Source: a virus
IMG/VR virus record: IMGVR_UViG_3300040801_001492
Coordinates: 37,446 to 101,445 of that record
DNA: 64,000 bases
Reading direction: 5' to 3' (one strand)
How positions within the stretch are numbered: position 1 is the stretch's first letter; each line of letters begins with the position of its first letter. The position numbers and the translations under genes are program-made. The notes under the pieces are model-generated. The model did not search any database and had not been told where the DNA came from. It worked only from the letters and a program-made list of their open reading frames with translations. Shown here one piece after another: positions 63,362 to 64,000 of the stretch.

Positions 63362-64000
63362 TTCTTTATGTATATTTTGCCTTTAATAAATGTTACATTC
63401 CCGTCACCGCCTATTATAACTCCTCCTTTGCGTGTTGTAAAACTTACATTGTCACCATAAGAGGTATCTGCTTCATTGGTAGCATAAGCCCTAACGTAAT
63501 ATGTTGTTCCCTCGTCAAGCCCTGTAATGGTAGAGGTAAAGCTCCCTGTGCCAGCACCTTCTTCTGTCTTATCATCTGCTGTTGTGGGGTCTGTTGACGT
63601 AGACCAGCATACGCCTTTTTGACTTACCGTTCCACCACCATCATCATTATTATTACCTATTACAATACAGCCCGTAGTGCTTATGTTGTATGCTTGTCCT
63701 GTTGAAACTGATGGTGCTACCGCAGGGTCTTGTGCTGAATATTCAAATGCTCCTAAGTCTGGCTCATCACCACTAAAGTCAGTTGAATCAATTATTATAC
63801 TTGCCACTATTGTATCAGTCCCTGCATCAATAGCATATGATGTTGATGCTAACTTCAAGAAGTCCAATTCGGGTAACGAGCCGTCAGATTGCCTTGCGCC
63901 CGTTAACCCCGTACTGTCAACTGATATAAAATCAGCATCCGTTATTGTAACCGCCCCTAAATCCCAATCATTATACTCATGTGTATATAGCCCCCCTGAA
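63358..64000 (-). CDS. Beta-helix / FN3-like tail protein, C-terminal part (partial)
   Basis: The frame stays open to the window edge, so only about 214 C-terminal residues are present. The first part (GGLYTHEYNDWDLGAV...ISVDSTGL.GARQSDGSLPE...SYAIDAG...DLGAFEYS) is the end of a right-handed parallel beta-helix of the choice-of-anchor type. It is followed by a Bacteroidota FN3-like domain (GVCWSTS.DPT, then TTYYVRAYATNEADTSYG) and a short basic tail. Beta-helix proteins serve as tailspikes and may cleave or bind surface glycans. The catalytic part would be outside the window. Confidence 0.8.
   Translation of the reverse strand, partial: SGGLYTHEYNDWDLGAVTITDADFISVDSTGLTGARQSDGSLPELDFLKLASTSYAIDAGTDTIVASIIIDSTDFSGDEPDLGAFEYSAQDPAVAPSVSTGQAYNISTTGCIVIGNNNDDGGGTVSQKGVCWSTSTDPTTADDKTEEGAGTGSFTSTITGLDEGTTYYVRAYATNEADTSYGDNVSFTTRKGGVIIGGDGNVTFIKGKIYIKK

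Noticed and set aside
1-64000. Reassigned TAG stop codon, known in some crAss-like phages
   Set aside because: Genes end properly at TAG (8816, 16950, 25858) and the large frames need no read-through.
1-64000. CRISPR array, diversity-generating retroelement, integrase or transposase
   Set aside because: No regular spaced repeats, reverse transcriptase, tyrosine or serine recombinase, or IS-type ORF was found; the only notable DNA repeat is within the LRR gene.

Overview
The window is an AT-rich segment of a large, tailed, lytic-type phage of Bacteroidota. It is best read as a crAss-like phage (order Crassvirales). The strongest marker is a 4579-residue protein carrying the DFDxD catalytic signature of the crAss-like virion RNA polymerase. 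It lies in the usual crAss order between virion cargo proteins and downstream of a muzzle-like protein and small ring proteins. Three promoters have exactly the host Bacteroidota form (TTTG, 20 nt, TAnnTTTG), which supports the host. TAG is used as a normal stop (8814-8816, 16948-16950, 25856-25858), so there is no sign of the TAG recoding seen in some relatives. Terminase, portal, major capsid protein and lysis enzymes are not in the window and presumably lie to the right.

Layout. The left arm (1-27172) is all on the plus strand. It starts with small early genes: a lipoprotein, tiny membrane proteins and unknowns (1-5718). Next is a replication block: a possible helicase loader, DnaB-like helicase, Sak4-like ATPase, SSB-like protein and primase (5693-9948). 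Then comes a striking block of peptide-bond and amide enzymes (10663-16950), followed by a PD-(D/E)XK nuclease, class II ribonucleotide reductase and family A DNA polymerase (17187-22985). Small accessory genes, two metallophosphoesterases and a YopX protein fill 22996-27066. A tRNA with anticodon CAT ends the arm. The right arm (27275-64000) is all on the minus strand and encodes virion proteins. Read in the direction of transcription it holds a beta-helix protein cut by the window edge, an LRR/carbohydrate-binding adhesin, small membrane and coiled-coil proteins, an Asp-box propeller-like protein, three ring/collar candidates, the muzzle-like protein and four cargo proteins including the giant RNA polymerase. 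The arms converge on a symmetric terminator at 27213-27243.

How it works together. The early arm appears to be read by host RNA polymerase. It supplies DNA replication, dNTPs and host-modifying functions. The amidoligase, ATP-grasp, GATase II, C26 peptidase and GGCT genes overlap or abut and form the most unusual system here. They look able to make, and perhaps edit, a peptide or amide conjugate of unknown target. The late arm builds the tail and the proteins injected with DNA. These include an RNA polymerase fused to two HExxH zincin motifs and a second cargo protein with a nuclease-like core. No gene-free stretch exceeds about 210 bases. The larger gaps hold hairpins, promoters, the tRNA and terminators, listed below.
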